Part shown: positions 17,835 to 26,936 of the stretch, in pieces
Position numbering within the stretch: the first letter of the stretch is position 1
Layout of the letters: each line of letters starts with the position of its first letter
Source: Arsukibacterium sp.
GTDB lineage: Bacteria; Pseudomonadota; Gammaproteobacteria; Enterobacterales; Alteromonadaceae
Length of the DNA: 64,000 nt
Assembly (NCBI RefSeq): GCF_018402695.1
Contig: NZ_JAGYIM010000008.1
Coordinates: forward strand, 165,361 to 229,360
Reading direction: 5' to 3'
The notes under the pieces: model-generated
Databases searched by the model: none
Told to the model about the DNA's origin: nothing
The model's input: the letters and a program-made list of their open reading frames with translations, nothing else
Translations under genes and position numbers: made by a program

Positions 17835-18392
17835 TCAGACCGAAATAAATTCAGATTTCAGCAACCCAAAGCACTTAAGATCATGAAACTTATTCTTCCA
17901 GTATCCGCATTCGCGCCTTAGCCCTTCTTCTTTAAAACCAAGCCTGCGTAGCAGTGCTTCTGAGGCGTTATTACCTGGTATTGTATCCGCCTGAATTCTG
18001 TGTAATTTCCCACAGGCCAGATTACCTGCAAATGCGATATCGATAATCGCCCGCACGGCTTCTGAGGAGTAACCCTTCCCCCAAAAAGCCGGCAGAAGAT
18101 CATAGCCAACAACGGCATTCTGCATTTTGCTGTTCCATGAATTAAAACCACAGGTGCCAATTAACCTGCCAGTTGCTTTTAATCGGATAGCCCAACGAAT
18201 ACCCGCTCGCTCAGCGTAGCGTGATTTAAAAAGATTAATTAGATTGCCAGCCTGGCCGGGCTCGGTGAACGCTGCCAAATCATAGTATTCGACTACAGAA
18301 GGATTGGAGAACAACGTGAATATCTCTGCTTCATCATCATCTCGTAGTTCTGTGAGCAATAGCCGCTCAGTTTCTAATGTTGGAAAAGTCAC
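17835..18392 (-). CDS. GNAT-family N-acetyltransferase, RimJ/RimL type
   Basis: About 185 aa. It starts with the hallmark TFPTLETERLLLTELRDDD and carries acetyl-CoA-binding motif A (VGYDLLPAFWGKGYSSEAVRAIIDIAF) and NNASEALLRRLGFKEEGLRRE. I prefer the GTG at 18392 (giving MTFPTLETERL) over the TTG at 18413, with AAGG about ten bases upstream. Likely acetylates a protein N-terminus or small amine; the substrate is unknown. The 215-base stretch downstream to the CoA-transferase holds no recognised feature. Confidence 0.85.
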   Translation of the reverse strand: MTFPTLETERLLLTELRDDDEAEIFTLFSNPSVVEYYDLAAFTEPGQAGNLINLFKSRYAERAGIRWAIRLKATGRLIGTCGFNSWNSKMQNAVVGYDLLPAFWGKGYSSEAVRAIIDIAFAGNLACGKLHRIQADTIPGNNASEALLRRLGFKEEGLRRECGYWKNKFHDLKCFGLLKSEFISV

Positions 18393-18449
18393 TAAAGATC
18401 TGCCTTGAAACAAAAACCTGTGCGCTGATGTTTATTCATTATGCGTTCT

Positions 18450-18749
18450 TTAGCGTGTTTGCCTCTGCTGAGACAAAGGCAGGCGTTTCGTTGAGCTGAA
18501 TACAAAATTGCGGTTTCCATCTTCTTTAAGGTAAACATCAATCTCAACTGTAATAAAAGCTCTGGGTTCAACTTCCAGCACACCCACCTCAGGAATGCGC
18601 GCGGAGAGGCGAACCTCATTCCCCAATGCAAGAAAACCACGATCTTCATCCCTTACATCACCATCAATGTACAACTTCATGCCGAAAAACCAACTGTTGG
18701 TGATTCTTACTGTGTGGCCACTAAGATTAAAATTCCATTCCTTTCTCAT
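18450..18749 (-). CDS. Hypothetical protein
   Basis: 99 aa, starting MRKEWNFNLSGHTVRITNSW, mostly beta-type sequence (GFLALGNEVRLSARIPEVGV). No signal peptide or membrane helix. Not recognised. It sits between the acetyltransferase and the DUF1707 gene on the same strand. Several overlapping frames exist here, so the call is tentative. Confidence 0.5.
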   Translation of the reverse strand: MRKEWNFNLSGHTVRITNSWFFGMKLYIDGDVRDEDRGFLALGNEVRLSARIPEVGVLEVEPRAFITVEIDVYLKEDGNRNFVFSSTKRLPLSQQRQTR

Positions 18750-18797
18750 CGATTACTTCCTGATATCAGTAACAGGCTTTAGAGCCATAGATTAGTA

Positions 18798-19466
18798 TTA
18801 CGGTTTATTAAAACCAAACATTGCCCGGCATTGATCGGCAAAGGCAGTGAATTTTTCTTTCATCGTTTTTTTAAGTTTTACATCCAATGAACCAAGAATA
18901 GAGTAACCTTCCACCACAATTTGCGGCGCCTGCCGATCGCCCATACAGGGCGCTCTGTTATCTGTGCTGCCAATGATATTAAACATGTTCGACACCACAT
19001 TCACCTGCTCCGGTACCAGAATGGTTAAACTACCAATCCAGTTATTAACCCGAATTACAATGTTCTGATGCTGAAAAATAGCTTCCGAAAAATCCAGCTC
19101 TACTGAGCCTAGTACACTAACGATGCGTATTTCCGCAGGCACCAACCACTGGCCGCTATGCTGATTTGATGACAGGACACAAATAATATTCTCATTGCGG
19201 GTGTCATTCCCAGCCTGATAGCGCGGCGAAAAACTACGTTCGCGCTGCTGTTGATACTGGTTATCTGGCTGCAATGACAAGTCAGCGACCACATCAATCA
19301 ATTGCTGAACACTTGTGGCATCAGAGGCAACATCGAGGCGCCGCTCAAAGGCTTCAGCCGATATAATACCGTGGCTGTAATTCATAATTAACTGATCAAT
19401 TGCTTCCTGGCGCACCTGATCAAAGGGCCGGTCTTCTATTTTTACGCCAGTGGTATCAATTGCCAT
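18798..19466 (-). CDS. DUF1707 / LiaF-like domain protein
   Basis: About 222 aa from an ATG at 19466 with AGGAG seven bases upstream; the TTG at 19487 is unlikely. Residues about 8-65 match the DUF1707/SHOCT-like helical pattern (QEAIDQLIMNYSHGIISAEAFERRL). The C-terminal half is a repetitive beta domain like the LiaF cell-wall-active-antibiotic response family (IRIVSVLGSVELDFSEA, GSLTILVPEQVNV, VEGYSILGSLDV). No membrane helix, unlike true LiaF. Role unknown; possibly envelope stress. Confidence 0.75.
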   Translation of the reverse strand: MAIDTTGVKIEDRPFDQVRQEAIDQLIMNYSHGIISAEAFERRLDVASDATSVQQLIDVVADLSLQPDNQYQQQRERSFSPRYQAGNDTRNENIICVLSSNQHSGQWLVPAEIRIVSVLGSVELDFSEAIFQHQNIVIRVNNWIGSLTILVPEQVNVVSNMFNIIGSTDNRAPCMGDRQAPQIVVEGYSILGSLDVKLKKTMKEKFTAFADQCRAMFGFNKP

Positions 19467-19593
19467 TAGTGAACTCCTGTTCAGCAAATTTTCTTGCTAA
19501 AACGTTAGCATAGTTTGCGTTGAACCATTTTAGTTTTTGGTATCAAAATGTAAATAGAACATGATATTTACCCGCCCTGTTTCTGTTTCCGCA

Positions 19594-20031
19594 TCATTGA
19601 CCAGACCGCAGTTGGCGCCAGCTTTGAGCGATACCAATAGCATAGAGCACGCCAATAGTCAGACAAATAGCGGAGCTGAGCAGCCAAAACGTCAGGCTGT
19701 TACCCGGAAACAGCGGCATAATGATGACAAACCCAAGACCACGTAACAGAAAAATGACGGAGACTACACACAGCGCGGTACGCAGCAGCGGTAAGCGGCG
19801 GATAACCCCGGCGCCAGATAAGGTAAATAGTGCCCAGATCAGCAGCACAGTGACAATACCGGAAGTAACAATAGCCGGACGGGGATCGCCCTGCTCTGCC
19901 AGCACCGCCATTTGCTCGCCGGCACCAAAAAAACGATACCAGTCACCGCCAAACACAATACAGCCCAAATGCGCCACCGCAGCGGCGATACAGCATAGTG
20001 CTGCAGCAATAAGATAACGATTTTTTGGCAA
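19594..20031 (-). CDS. Four-helix integral membrane protein of unknown function
   Basis: About 145 aa with four hydrophobic segments and little else. The TTG at 20046 overlaps the upstream hydrolase stop, but AAGGA places the ribosome seven bases before a second TTG at 20031 (MPKNRYLIAAALCC), which I prefer. It is almost certainly co-transcribed with the alpha/beta hydrolase. Confidence 0.65.
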   Translation of the reverse strand: MPKNRYLIAAALCCIAAAVAHLGCIVFGGDWYRFFGAGEQMAVLAEQGDPRPAIVTSGIVTVLLIWALFTLSGAGVIRRLPLLRTALCVVSVIFLLRGLGFVIIMPLFPGNSLTFWLLSSAICLTIGVLYAIGIAQSWRQLRSGQ

Positions 20032-20042
20032 GATACTATCCT

Positions 20043-20861
20043 TCAAATCTTTTGTGGCTGGTCTAACTGCCCGACCAATCGTGTTAGCTCCTGCAGAACC
20101 AGTTGCGGCTCATCAAACTGCACAAAGTGGCCACTATTTTCAGTTAACACAGCCCGCCCTTGCGGAAACGCTGTGGCCCAGCTTTGCCAATGCTCACCCC
20201 AAAGCTTGCGGCCTTGCTCGGTAAAAAACAAATTACTTGGGTTTTCTACTTTTTTAACTGAAACAATCACCGTAACCGGCATCGCATTAATCTGCGGATA
20301 GTCTGGCAAAGGCCGTTTGCTCCAAAAATCTAGATACTGATTCGACATGCCTTCTTTCATATCGTCCAATTTAATCTGAGCTATCTCATGGTTGCCCTGC
20401 TCAAGATCAATTGCGCGTATTATATCAACGTCATGTTCAGAAGACGGATCCAGCAAGAGTAAGGCTTTAACTTTAGCTGGGTAAGCAGCGGCGAAATCCC
20501 GTGCCACACTGCCACCATAAGAATGCGCGACCAGAATAACCGGCTCTGATATTTTTAGTTTTTCCAGCAACTCACTGGCGTAGTCTGCATAATCACGCGA
20601 GGTAAAATGGCGTTTAATCTGGGTTGAATTGCCATTGCCGACACGGGAATAGCGGATAACTGTTGCTTGCTCTGCAATCTGTGAGAATACTGGATCCCAG
20701 TCCGTCATCGCCGAGCTGCCGCCGGCTTCAAGCAAAACGATGTGCTTACCACTACCGGCAATCTGATACTCCAGCGCAAATTCATTCACTTTAATATATT
20801 GACTTTGGGCAGCGCAAAGGCTGAAAGATAGTGTCATCCAGACGAGTGCTAACAATTTCAA
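20043..20861 (-). CDS. Secreted alpha/beta hydrolase
   Basis: 272 aa. Signal peptide MKLLALVWMTLSFSLCAAQ. Nucleophile elbow AHSYGGS, acidic residue in LLLLDPSSEHD and histidine in NSGHFVQFDEP complete a typical triad. The oxyanion region is VLLEAGGSSAMTDW. Resembles esterase/peptidase-type hydrolases; the substrate is unknown. Followed directly by a small membrane-protein gene. Confidence 0.85.
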   Translation of the reverse strand: MKLLALVWMTLSFSLCAAQSQYIKVNEFALEYQIAGSGKHIVLLEAGGSSAMTDWDPVFSQIAEQATVIRYSRVGNGNSTQIKRHFTSRDYADYASELLEKLKISEPVILVAHSYGGSVARDFAAAYPAKVKALLLLDPSSEHDVDIIRAIDLEQGNHEIAQIKLDDMKEGMSNQYLDFWSKRPLPDYPQINAMPVTVIVSVKKVENPSNLFFTEQGRKLWGEHWQSWATAFPQGRAVLTENSGHFVQFDEPQLVLQELTRLVGQLDQPQKI

Positions 20862-20997
20862 AATAGTTCCTTAAGTTAACTAACCAGAAGTTGCTTTAAG
20901 CGCCGTTGGTACTGAGTTTTTAACCATCTGGAATACTTCACTAGGTCAACCTTTTTTATATTTTCTATTTTTCAGTCTGAATTATGGGCAGTTTATA

Positions 20998-21354
20998 TTG
21001 GTCACCCAATCGGGAAACGAATCACTGCCTAAACCGCGCTTGATGCTAGTGGATTTTATTCGTAAAGTGAACAATTTGTTTCGCCGTAGCAATGCAAACG
21101 CAGCTACTTTGCATTTAAATAACAGGATAAATGCAGTGCCCGACTGGACACACCATCTGAATAATCTGGCAAACCAGTTATGGCGGTTAAGCCCAGCCTG
21201 CCGAAAACAGGCCAATCCGGCCAGTTTAAAGCTGGTGGCGCACCGCGGTGCCTACATTGTGGGCAACAACAGCCCGGCGCCCGAGAATACTCTGGCGGCA
21301 TTTGATCGCTGTCTTCAGCACAATATCTGGGGATTGAACTGGATGTGCGGCTGA
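20998..21354 (+). pseudogene. Glycerophosphodiester phosphodiesterase, N-terminal part (frameshifted)
   Basis: 118-codon frame containing the start of a GDPD domain: LVAHRGAYIVGNNSPAPENTLAAF has the catalytic HRG and the PENT motif. The frame then leaves the family at a G4 run (21329-21332), reading NWMCG and stop. One extra G would give GIELDVRLTSDGEP, the expected metal-binding ExD motif, in the frame that follows. Likely start: the ATG at 21043 or the TTG at 20998; neither has a clear ribosome site. Either a decayed gene or a homopolymer sequence error. Confidence 0.8.
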
Positions 21355-21932
21355 CAAGTGACGGCGAGCCGGTGGTGCATCATGATCCGGCCTGTGGCCG
21401 GCTGTTTCAGCGACCCGACCTGGACATTGCCAACACGTCTTTTGCTAAATTACGGCAGGAACTGCCGCAAATACCGCACTTACAGGAAGTCATCGCGCGT
21501 TATGGCAGGCAGCTGCATCTGATGATTGAACTGAAAGAGTCGTGGCGGCAGCGCCGGCCTCTGCAACCGCAGCTGCAAGGTCTGCTCAGTTCCCTGGAGC
21601 CAGCCACGGATTATCATCTGCTAAGCCTTGAGCCGGATCATCTGGAGGGGTTTCGGCAGTTGCCACCCGCAACGCTTATTGATGTAGCGTTAACCAATAC
21701 CAAAGAGATAATCCGCCAGAATCATACACTGGGGCATGGCGCTGTGGCAGGGTCTTTTGCGCTGCTCAGCCAGACATGGATAAACCAGTTAAAAGCAAGC
21801 GGTAAAAACATTGGCACTGGTCAGGTTAACCATCCGGACATTGTGAATCGCGAGGCGGCTCGCGGTATTGATTGGGTGTTTACTGATCAGCCATTGCGCC
21901 TGCAACAGAGCATTGTTGCTACCCGTGGATAA
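21345..21932 (+). pseudogene. Glycerophosphodiester phosphodiesterase, C-terminal part (frameshifted)
   Basis: 195-codon frame that completes the GDPD (TIM-barrel) domain: the acidic motif is split by the frame break, followed by EPVVHHDPACGR with the second catalytic His, LHLMIELKE, and IDWVFTDQPLRL at the end. The enzyme hydrolyses glycerophosphodiesters to glycerol-3-phosphate and an alcohol. This part has no initiation signals of its own. A strong terminator follows, so the unit as a whole is intact apart from the one-base break. Confidence 0.82.
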
Positions 21933-21940
21933 TGTTAATG

Positions 21941-21967
21941 AAAAAACCACCCGCAGGTGGTTTTTTT
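21941..21967 (+). terminator. Rho-independent terminator after the GDPD gene
   Basis: AAAAAACCACC-CGCA-GGTGGTTTTTT: symmetric, so able to stop transcription on both strands. It lies between convergent GDPD and purT. Confidence 0.88.
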
Positions 21968-21992
21968 GAAGTAAGACTTGCAACGCTTCGCG

Positions 21993-23195
21993 TTATTTAA
22001 GCGTTACATTTAACTGACTAATTACCTTAAGTGCTTTTTCAGTTGCCGCTTCTACCGTATCGCTCAGCGCTAAGGCTACGCCCATCCGTCGCTCGCCCTG
22101 TACTTCGGGTTTGCCGAAAATACGCAGTTCGGTATCAAGCTCACTCAGCGCAGCGGCCAGGCCTTGATACTGAATATCAGCGCTGTTGCCAGGCACTAAC
22201 AGCACCGCCGAAGCGGCCGGGCCGTATTGTTTAATATAAGGAATTGGCAGGCCTAATATAGCCCTGGCATGTAGCGCGAACTCACTTAACTGCTGTGATA
22301 TTAGCGTAACCATACCAGTGTCGTGCGGCCGGGGTGAGACTTCTGAGAAATACACCTTATCGCCTTTGATAAACAGCTCCACCCCGAATAAGCCCCGGCC
22401 ACCTAAGGCCTCAACCACGGCTTTGGCATAACGTTTGGCTTCTGCCAGTGCGCTGTCGCTCATCACTTGTGGCTGCCAGCTTTCGCGGTAATCACCTTTT
22501 TCCTGACGATGGCCAATTGGTGCACAGTATTGGATCCCGCTCAGCGAATTAATGGTTAGTAAGGTTATTTCATAGTCAAAGTCGACAAAACCTTCCACTA
22601 TTACCCTGCCTTTACCGGCCCGGCCACCTTCCTGGGCATACAACCAGGCGGCATCGATATCCGCCTCGCTGCGCAGCACGCTTTGGCCTTTGCCGCTGGA
22701 GGACATTATCGGTTTCACCACACAAGGGTAACCAATGGCATTAACCGCGGCGATAAAGCTGGCTTTATCGCTGGCAAACTGAAACGGTGAGGTAGCTAAT
22801 TTCAGCTCCTCTGCCGCTAAGCGGCGTATACCTTCGCGGTTCATCGTCAGGTTAACGGCTTTAGCGCTTGGTACCACATTAAAGCCGCAGTCTTCCAGCT
22901 CAATCAATACTGATGTAGCAATGGCTTCGAGCTCAGGCACGATTAACGCGGGCTTTTCGCTGATCACCAGCTGGCGCAGCGCAGCGTTATCCAGCATCGA
23001 CATCACGACGGCTTTGTCGGCAACCTGCATCGCCGGGGCATTGGGGTAACGGTCTACCGCGATAACTTCGCAGCCGTAGCGTTTTAGTTCAATGCACAGC
23101 TCTTTGCCCAGCTCACCGGCCCCCAATAACAACACCTTAGTGCTGCTCTCCGCCCCCGGGGTACCAATTTGCTCAATTCTGTCTGACTTTATCAT
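21993..23195 (-). CDS. purT: Formate-dependent phosphoribosylglycinamide formyltransferase PurT
   Basis: 400 aa ATP-grasp enzyme making formyl-GAR from GAR, formate and ATP in purine synthesis. N-terminal fold [25 protein letters not shown]-grasp region [19 protein letters not shown]; metal site [18 protein letters not shown]-terminal [11 protein letters not shown]. Full length. Its start overlaps the gnd stop by 4 bp, so the two are co-translated, a pairing of purine synthesis with the pentose-phosphate enzyme that feeds ribose-5-phosphate. Confidence 0.97.
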   Translation of the reverse strand: MIKSDRIEQIGTPGAESSTKVLLLGAGELGKELCIELKRYGCEVIAVDRYPNAPAMQVADKAVVMSMLDNAALRQLVISEKPALIVPELEAIATSVLIELEDCGFNVVPSAKAVNLTMNREGIRRLAAEELKLATSPFQFASDKASFIAAVNAIGYPCVVKPIMSSSGKGQSVLRSEADIDAAWLYAQEGGRAGKGRVIVEGFVDFDYEITLLTINSLSGIQYCAPIGHRQEKGDYRESWQPQVMSDSALAEAKRYAKAVVEALGGRGLFGVELFIKGDKVYFSEVSPRPHDTGMVTLISQQLSEFALHARAILGLPIPYIKQYGPAASAVLLVPGNSADIQYQGLAAALSELDTELRIFGKPEVQGERRMGVALALSDTVEAATEKALKVISQLNVTLK

Positions 23196-24721
23196 TTTAC
23201 TTTCACCATAGGCCGGGCCGGATTGCTCCAGTCAACATGGAACATTTTGCCTTTAGCCTTATCAGTGCGTTCAAAGGTATGGGCGCCAAAGTAATCACGC
23301 TGGCCCTGCAATAAATTAGCTGGCAGTACGGCGGTGCGATACGAGTCGTAGTAGCTGAGCGCTGAGCTTAATGCCGCTACCGGAATACCGGCCAATGTGG
23401 CATTCGCCACGGCTTTGCGCCAGTTTTGCTGATAAACCGAAATTTGTTTGGCGAAAAACGGGTCTAGCAGCAGGTTTTCCAGCTCGTCATTGCGCTCATA
23501 AGCATCAGTAATCGATTGCAAAAATACCGCCCGGATAATGCAGCCCGCCCGCCAAATTTTTGCAATTTCGGCAAAATTAAGTTGCCAGCCATGTTCATCT
23601 GCGGCCGTTTTCATCAGGTGAAAGCCCTGCGCGTACACACATATTTTGGCACAGTACAATGCATCGTGCAGCGCCTGAATAATCTCGTCTTTTTGCTCTG
23701 CTGAAATTAAATTCTGAGCCGGGCCGGCTAACACTGTAGCGGCTTTAACCCGCTCGTGCTTCAACGCCGACAGTGACCTGGCATACACCGCTTCTGCGAT
23801 AGTTGGCGACGGGCTGCCCAACTGCAGACTGCTCACCGCTGTCCAAAGGCCGGTGCCTTTCTGGCCGGCTTTATCCATAATCACATCTACCAGCGGCAGG
23901 CCGGTTTCAGAGTCTTTGGTGGCAAGCACTTCGGCACTGATACCAATTAAATAACTGTTTAGCGGGCCTTCATTCCACTGCTTAAATATGTCGGCGATAC
24001 TGGCAGAGGTCATGCCAAGAATATCCCGCATGACCTGATACACTTCACAAATCAGTTGCATATCAGCGTATTCAATGCCGTTGTGAACCATTTTCACATA
24101 ATGGCCAGAACCGCTTGGGCCAATATAGGTAGCGCAGGGCTCGCCTTCGGTCACTGGGTTGCCGGGTTCAAAGCGTTCTATGGGTTTACCGGTCGCCGGG
24201 TCAACTTTGGCCGCAATCGCTTGCCATAGTGGTTTAATCCGGGTCCAGGCGTAAGGGTCGCCACTTGGCATTAATGACGGCCCGAACCGGGCGCCTACTT
24301 CACCGCCGGAAACGGCAGTAGAGAAGAAAATAAACTTACCTTCATACTGTTTTTCACGGGCCACGGTGTCAGTCCACAGACTGTTACCGGTGTCGACAAT
24401 AATATCGTCGGCCTGAATGCCAGCATCGATTAACTTATGGCAAATATCGTCAACCGGTTTACCGGCGGGCACTGATAACACCACTAAATGCGGCGCAGAT
24501 AAGCGCGACAACAGCTCAGTGTAAGAGCTGCAGCCAATTACCCGCGCTGGCTTATCACCCCGCTCGGCTTTATCCTGTGCTAATACCGCTTCCAGTTTCT
24601 GATGGTCTAAATCGAAGGCCGCTACCCGGTAGCCATTGTCGGCAAGGTTTAAAATGAGGTTTTTACCCATTACCCCGGCTCCGACAAAACCAATGTCACA
24701 AAGTGGCGCTGTATCAGTCAT
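23192..24721 (-). CDS. gnd: 6-phosphogluconate dehydrogenase, decarboxylating
   Basis: 509 aa. Oxidises 6-phosphogluconate to ribulose-5-phosphate with NADP. Rossmann motif [21 protein letters not shown], substrate motif [21 protein letters not shown], catalytic Lys in [19 protein letters not shown], and the C-terminal helical domain with [11 protein letters not shown]. Slightly longer than the E. coli enzyme (468) and nearer the eukaryote-like long class. Between glgX and purT on the same strand. Confidence 0.97.
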   Translation of the reverse strand: MTDTAPLCDIGFVGAGVMGKNLILNLADNGYRVAAFDLDHQKLEAVLAQDKAERGDKPARVIGCSSYTELLSRLSAPHLVVLSVPAGKPVDDICHKLIDAGIQADDIIVDTGNSLWTDTVAREKQYEGKFIFFSTAVSGGEVGARFGPSLMPSGDPYAWTRIKPLWQAIAAKVDPATGKPIERFEPGNPVTEGEPCATYIGPSGSGHYVKMVHNGIEYADMQLICEVYQVMRDILGMTSASIADIFKQWNEGPLNSYLIGISAEVLATKDSETGLPLVDVIMDKAGQKGTGLWTAVSSLQLGSPSPTIAEAVYARSLSALKHERVKAATVLAGPAQNLISAEQKDEIIQALHDALYCAKICVYAQGFHLMKTAADEHGWQLNFAEIAKIWRAGCIIRAVFLQSITDAYERNDELENLLLDPFFAKQISVYQQNWRKAVANATLAGIPVAALSSALSYYDSYRTAVLPANLLQGQRDYFGAHTFERTDKAKGKMFHVDWSNPARPMVKVK

Positions 24722-24815
24722 CTGACGATCCTTTACGTAGTGTTGCTAAGCCGACAACAGGCTCGGAAAATGGCGGGCATTCTACTGTAAAAGCACGAAA
24801 AAAGCGATGCTTAGC

Positions 24816-26936
24816 CTACTGCCACACAGAAATGCTATGCGCTGCCTGTAAATAGTCAGTTTGTAAACTACTGCCATCAGCGTGTTTCATATCAACCAGT
24901 AAACCATCATTATGGGCAGTATCAAATAAACGGCGCCAGCCCGTGCCCTGCCGTTCGCTCTCTCGCTGCTGGGGCAAGGTTAACGCTACTGACTGCTCTG
25001 CACCATTAAATACAAACAACAACGCCTGGCCACTTTGACGGTTGGTTATCCGGAAAATACAAATAGCGCGCTCGGGGTCATGCCAGTCATGTTGCTGCTT
25101 TTCGGTGCCATCAGCCAGAAACCAGCATACCTGATGTTTGTCACCATGCAGCTGGTAATGATCATCCTGCAGCGATATTTGCTGCAAACAGCTGAATTGC
25201 CTGCGTAGCCTGACTAACTGCTTGACAAACAACAGAAATTTTTGCTGCTGGCCATCCAGCTGCCAATTCAACCAGCTTACCGGATTATCCTGGCAGTAAG
25301 CATTATTGTTACCGCCCTGGCTGTGGCTCAGTTCATCACCGCCCAACCAGTGGATCATGCCCTGGCTTAATAGCAAGGTTGCCACCAGATTACGTTTATG
25401 CTGATAGCGCCGGGCCAGAATAACCGGGTCACTGCTTGGCCCCTCTACCCCATGGTTGCAGCTTAAATTATGGCTATGACCATCCCGGTTTTGCTCACCG
25501 TTCTGCCAGTTGTGCTTGTCACTGTAACTGACAACATCTTCCAGGGTAAAACCGTCGTGATAGGTCAGGTAATTCACGCTGCAACTGGCTGGTTTATGAT
25601 GCTTTTGAAAAATATCGCGGGACCCCAGCAAACGGGTGGCAAAGTCCGCTAAAACTCCTTTATCACCACGCCAGAATGCCCGGAACGTATCCCGGCATTT
25701 ATCATTTAGTTCAGACCAGTTGGCGGGAAACTGGCCAAGATGGTAGCCAAACGGGCCAACATCCCAGGGCTCTGCTATCAACTTCGCCTGCGATAGCACC
25801 GGATCCTGAGCAATTATCTGAAAAAAACTGGCATAAGGGTTAAACCGCTTATGCTCACGCCCCAGCGTCACAGCTAAATCAAAGCGAAAACCATCTACCT
25901 GCATCTCTGTTACCCAGTACCGCAAGGCATCCATTACCAACTTTTGGGTTGCCGGATTGGCAATATTCAGCGTGTTACCACAACCGGTAAAATTGCAGTA
26001 ATTCTGATAGTCGACCATATCGGCATGGCTGTGAAATAAATAATAATGCCGGTCGGCCAGGCCACGAAAGCTGAGGACCGGGCCATCTTCGCCGGCCTCA
26101 GCACTGTGGTTAAATACCACATCCAGGATCACTTCAATGCCATGCTGGTGCAGCGTACGGACCATTTGCTTAAATTCGGCAACAGCATCGTCCAGCTGAT
26201 AGCGTGGGTCCGGTGCAAAGAAATTAACCGGGTTGTAGCCCCAGTAATTGGTCAGACCAAGGCCGGTTAACCTCGGTTCAGCCATAAAAGCAGCCACCGG
26301 CAGCAACTGCACTGTAGTAATGCCAAGTTGCTTTAAATGATTGATAATACTGGCATGACATAGGCCTAAATAGGTACCGCGTAACGCTTGCGGTACATCT
26401 GGATGCAGCATGGTCAGGCCCTTAACATGGGCCTCGTATATGACCGTTTTTTCGCGGGCAATTTTTGGCTTTGTGCTTTTTTGCCAGTCAAACGCTGCTG
26501 ACGGCCAGTTAAATGCAGCGGCATCGAGTACCCCCTTAGCCAAGGCCAGATGGCTCTTCTGCTGATACTGCTCACTTTGCCATACCTGAGCCCGATTAAG
26601 TCTGCGGGCATAGGGGTCAATTAATACCCGCTGTTTGTCAAAGCGTAAACCGGCACTGCCATTACCCGGGCCATCAGCTTTTAGCGCATACAGCGTGCCA
26701 TCACTGATATCACTAACCTGCAGGTGCCAGATACTGCCGGTGCGGGCGGTAAATGCTAACTCGGCCAGCTCTTCTTCGGTGTCAGGCTGATATAAACACA
26801 ATGTCAGGCCAGTGGCGTCTGGCGCAAACACCGCAAAATTCCAACAGTTATCCGCCACTTTGCTTGGCCCCAACGGCTGGCTGTCACCATGGACTGTCGT
26901 GAGTAACGGGGCGTTATTAGCCATGCTGTCGCGCAT
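24816..26936 (-). CDS. glgX: Glycogen debranching enzyme GlgX
   Basis: About 706 aa GH13 isoamylase-type enzyme. The frame is open to 26969, but the ATG at 26936 overlaps the glgB TAA by one base and has AAAGGA upstream, so I choose it. N-terminal CBM48-like domain (VADNCWNFAVFAPDATG), then GH13 motifs: VILDVVFNHSAE, DGFRFDLAV with the nucleophile Asp, LIAEPWD with the acid Glu, and YLTYHDG. Removes limit-dextrin branches during glycogen breakdown. Operon with malQ and glgB. Confidence 0.95.
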   Translation of the reverse strand: MRDSMANNAPLLTTVHGDSQPLGPSKVADNCWNFAVFAPDATGLTLCLYQPDTEEELAELAFTARTGSIWHLQVSDISDGTLYALKADGPGNGSAGLRFDKQRVLIDPYARRLNRAQVWQSEQYQQKSHLALAKGVLDAAAFNWPSAAFDWQKSTKPKIAREKTVIYEAHVKGLTMLHPDVPQALRGTYLGLCHASIINHLKQLGITTVQLLPVAAFMAEPRLTGLGLTNYWGYNPVNFFAPDPRYQLDDAVAEFKQMVRTLHQHGIEVILDVVFNHSAEAGEDGPVLSFRGLADRHYYLFHSHADMVDYQNYCNFTGCGNTLNIANPATQKLVMDALRYWVTEMQVDGFRFDLAVTLGREHKRFNPYASFFQIIAQDPVLSQAKLIAEPWDVGPFGYHLGQFPANWSELNDKCRDTFRAFWRGDKGVLADFATRLLGSRDIFQKHHKPASCSVNYLTYHDGFTLEDVVSYSDKHNWQNGEQNRDGHSHNLSCNHGVEGPSSDPVILARRYQHKRNLVATLLLSQGMIHWLGGDELSHSQGGNNNAYCQDNPVSWLNWQLDGQQQKFLLFVKQLVRLRRQFSCLQQISLQDDHYQLHGDKHQVCWFLADGTEKQQHDWHDPERAICIFRITNRQSGQALLFVFNGAEQSVALTLPQQRESERQGTGWRRLFDTAHNDGLLVDMKHADGSSLQTDYLQAAHSISVWQ

